64,000 nucleotides of DNA from assembly GCF_001570405.1 (NCBI RefSeq), contig NZ_BBYM01000036.1, positions 1 to 64,000 on the forward strand, in the 5' to 3' direction. Shown one piece after another: positions 61,778-64,000 of the stretch. The notes under the pieces were generated by a model. The model saw only the letters and a program-made list of their open reading frames with translations. It did not search any database and was not told the DNA's origin. Every line of letters starts with the position of its first letter. The first letter of the stretch is position 1. The position numbers and the translations under genes are program-made. The stretch comes from Microtetraspora niveoalba (lineage in GTDB: Bacteria > Actinomycetota > Actinomycetes > Streptosporangiales > Streptosporangiaceae).

Positions 61778-64000
61778 TCACGCCTGGTCGTCATCCGCGA
61801 GTGTGACGGACACCACCTGTTCGTCGCCCGCGGAGTCCAGGACGAACTCCTCGACGTTGCCCGCCGCGCACAGGTCGTCCTGCGCGTGCCGTACGAGCCG
61901 GGCCTGGGGGCCGGACACGACGAGCCGGGAGACCTCCGCCCGCATGGACAGCTTGGCCTCGGACTTGGCCTTGCGCACCCGGCGCAGCACCTCGGCGACG
62001 GCGCCCAGCACCGCCGGGTCTCCCCCGCCGCCCAGCACCGCGTCCAGCTCGGACGCGGACGGCCAGGCGGCGCGGTGGACGGACCCGGGCCGCCACCACG
62101 ACCAGACCTCCTCCGTCACGAACGGCAGGAACGGTGCGAACAGCCGCAGCAGCACGTCGAGCGCCACCCGCAGCGCCGTGACGGCGGAGGCGTCCCCGTC
62201 GTAGGCGCGGGCCTTGACCAGCTCCAGGTAGTCGTCGCACAGCTCCCAGAAGAAGCGCTCGGCGCGCTCGAGCGCCCGGGTGTAGTCGTAGTCGTCGAAC
62301 GCCTCGGTGGCCTCGGTCACGACGGCGCGGAGCGCGGCCAGCATGGACAGGTCGAGCGCCTCGGTGACCCGCTCCTCGCCGCCCGGGACCTCGCCGAAGC
62401 CGAGCACGAACCGGGACGCGTTGAGGATCTTGATGGCCAGCCGGCGGCCGATCTTGATCTGCCCGGTGTCGAACGCGGTGTCGGTGCCGGGCCGGCCGTT
62501 CGCCGCCCAGTAGCGCACCGCGTCCGAGCCGTACTGCTCCAGCAGGCCGAGGGGCGTGACCACGTTGCCCTTGGACTTGGACATCTTCTTGCGGTCGGGG
62601 TCGAGGATCCAGCCGGAGATCGCGGCGTGCTTCCAGGGGAGGCCGCCGTGCTCCAGGTGGGACCTGACGACCGTGGAGAACAGCCAGGTGCGGATGATCT
62701 CGTGCGCCTGCGGGCGCAGGTCCATCGGGAAAACGCGGCGGAACAGGTCGTCGTCGCGCTCCCAGCCGGCCGCGATCTGCGGGGTCAGGGACGAGGTCGC
62801 CCAGGTGTCCATCACGTCGGGGTCCCCGGCGAAGCCGAGCGGCCTGCCGCGCATGTCCTCGGTGAAGCCCGGGGGCACGTCGCTGGACGGGTCCACCGGC
62901 AGGGACGACTCGTCGGCCGGGATCGGCGCGTCGTAGACGGGCAGCCCGTCGCGGTCGAGCGGGTACCAGACGGGGATCGGCACGCCGAAGAAGCGCTGCC
63001 GGGAGATGAGCCAGTCGCCGGCCAGTCCCTCGACCCAGTTGTCGTACCTGACCCGCATATGCGGCGGGTGCCAGCGCAGCTCGGTGCCCCGGTCGAGCAG
63101 GGCGAGGCGCAGCTCGACGTCGCGGCCGCCGTTGCGGATGTACCACTGGCGGGTGGTGACGATCTCCAGCGGCCGGTCGCCCTTCTCGTAGAACTTGACC
63201 GGGCGCTGGATCTTGCGCGGCTCGCCGTCCAGGTGGCCGGACTCGGCCAGCATCTCCACGATGCGCTCGCGGGCGCTGTGCACGGTCTTGCCGCCCAGCT
63301 CCTTGTACGGCTCTGCGGGCACGCCGTCCGGCGGCTCGTTCAGCAGGCGCCCGTCCCAGCCGATCACGGGCCGGGTGGGCAGGTCGAGCTCGCGCCACCA
63401 GGTGACGTCGGTGACGTCGCCGAAGGTGCAGATCATGGCGATGCCGGAGCCCTTGTCGGGCTCGGCGAGGTGGTGGCCGAGCACCGGCACCTCGACGCCG
63501 AAGATCGGCGTGCGCACGGTCGTGCCGAACAGCGGGCGGTAGCGCTCGTCGTCGGGGTGGGCGACCAGGGCGACGCAGGCGGGGATCAGCTCGGGCCGGG
63601 TCGTCTCGATCCAGACCCGGTCGCCGAAGCCCTGCTCGCGCTGCTCGGGCGACAGCTCGAACCCGATGCGGTGGAAGGCGCCGGGCCACTCCCGGTCCTC
63701 CAGCTCGGCCTGGGCCACGGCGGTGCGGAACGTCACGTCCCACAGCGTCGGCGCCTCGGACATGTACGCCTCGCCGCGGGCGAGGTTGCGCAGGAAGGCC
63801 CGCTGGGACGCGGCCCGCGCCCGCTCGTCGATCGTGGCGTACGTCATGGACCAGTCGACGGACAGGCCGAGGCGGCGCCACAGCTCCTCGAACGCCTTCT
63901 CGTCCTCGGCGGTGAGCCGCTCGCACAGCTCGATGAAGTTCTTCCTGGACACCGGGACCTGCCCCTTGGCGCCCTTGGTCCCGCCGGCCGGCGGCTCGAA
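61778..64000 (-). CDS. valS: Valyl-tRNA synthetase ValS, 5' part outside window
   Basis: About 740 residues from the end of a class Ia synthetase; the frame runs out of the window at 64000, so the N-terminus with the HIGH motif is missing only because of the window edge. The KMSKS loop is intact (KKMSKSKGNVVTP), and the editing domain segment IETTRPELIPACVALVAHP is clear. The DVTFRTAVAQAELEDRE segment is typical of the archaeal/rickettsial-like ValS type seen in some actinomycetes. The anticodon-binding domain lies near the C-terminus (LRLFAPFLPFVTEEVWSWW). Charges tRNA-Val in the cytosol. Confidence 0.93.
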   Translation of the reverse strand, partial: FEPPAGGTKGAKGQVPVSRKNFIELCERLTAEDEKAFEELWRRLGLSVDWSMTYATIDERARAASQRAFLRNLARGEAYMSEAPTLWDVTFRTAVAQAELEDREWPGAFHRIGFELSPEQREQGFGDRVWIETTRPELIPACVALVAHPDDERYRPLFGTTVRTPIFGVEVPVLGHHLAEPDKGSGIAMICTFGDVTDVTWWRELDLPTRPVIGWDGRLLNEPPDGVPAEPYKELGGKTVHSARERIVEMLAESGHLDGEPRKIQRPVKFYEKGDRPLEIVTTRQWYIRNGGRDVELRLALLDRGTELRWHPPHMRVRYDNWVEGLAGDWLISRQRFFGVPIPVWYPLDRDGLPVYDAPIPADESSLPVDPSSDVPPGFTEDMRGRPLGFAGDPDVMDTWATSSLTPQIAAGWERDDDLFRRVFPMDLRPQAHEIIRTWLFSTVVRSHLEHGGLPWKHAAISGWILDPDRKKMSKSKGNVVTPLGLLEQYGSDAVRYWAANGRPGTDTAFDTGQIKIGRRLAIKILNASRFVLGFGEVPGGEERVTEALDLSMLAALRAVVTEATEAFDDYDYTRALERAERFFWELCDDYLELVKARAYDGDASAVTALRVALDVLLRLFAPFLPFVTEEVWSWWRPGSVHRAAWPSASELDAVLGGGGDPAVLGAVAEVLRRVRKAKSEAKLSMRAEVSRLVVSGPQARLVRHAQDDLCAAGNVEEFVLDSAGDEQVVSVTLADDDQA

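Overview
The window is high-GC actinomycete chromosome. The evidence is the GC-rich sequence with GTG starts, the coproporphyrin-type heme genes (HemE, HemY, HemQ), F420-type oxidoreductases, actinobacterial DUF families (DUF3000, DUF3159, DUF3710, DUF6879, DUF1707, DUF4349) and many 4-bp ATGA/GTGA gene overlaps. The overall gene content fits Streptosporangiales or Streptomyces relatives; the genus cannot be fixed from this sequence alone. No rRNA, tRNA, CRISPR array, insertion sequence or prophage was seen.

Two core blocks frame the window. The left block (0.16-18.3 kb) holds hemQ-hemY, a DUF4349 lipoprotein, hemE, a zinc-ribbon peptide, DUF3000, RNase D and dxs. Inserted in it are a GntR/ABC exporter unit, a fadA-fadB beta-oxidation operon and an amino-acid permease. 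The right block (53.3-64 kb) holds a TrmA-type RNA methyltransferase, an APC permease, two TrkA-type proteins, DUF3159, an OB-fold protein, DUF3710, dut, an AI-2E-family permease and the start-less part of valS. As I recall it, the same order occurs in Mycobacterium tuberculosis around Rv2676c-Rv2697c, so the middle is probably an expanded variable region between two syntenic halves.

The middle (18.4-53 kb) carries: tandem secreted zinc metallopeptidases; a xylFGH-type sugar ABC operon ending in its own ROK regulator; a TauE/SafE permease; a MazEF-like toxin-antitoxin pair; aconitase behind an unusually rich regulatory region; a C45-like lipoprotein hydrolase; an MFS/PadR divergent pair; a serine hydrolase-histidine kinase-response regulator operon; a Mug DNA glycosylase; a candidate RiPP locus; a three-gene RNA-repair operon (Hen1, Pnkp, nucleotidyltransferase); a GH18-like protein without the catalytic acids; and a Cys/Met-rich copper-binding four-helix protein.

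The most interesting segment is 40,020-43,410. A TTGACA promoter drives an 18-codon ORF translationally coupled to an E1/ThiF-like adenylyltransferase with an N-terminal RRE-like domain. Next come a 41-residue putative precursor peptide (own promoter, hairpin after it), a DUF6879 protein, and a membrane M50-type peptidase that also has an RRE/PqqD-like N-terminus. This resembles a pantocin/microcin C-like E1-enzyme RiPP pathway but matches no class I can name. The junction of the last two genes carries an exact 17-bp tandem duplication that moves the start codon.

Most convergent gene pairs are separated by long perfect GC hairpins. Several promoters carry visible palindromes (fadAB, xylFGH, acnA, MFS/PadR), which are listed as candidate operators.
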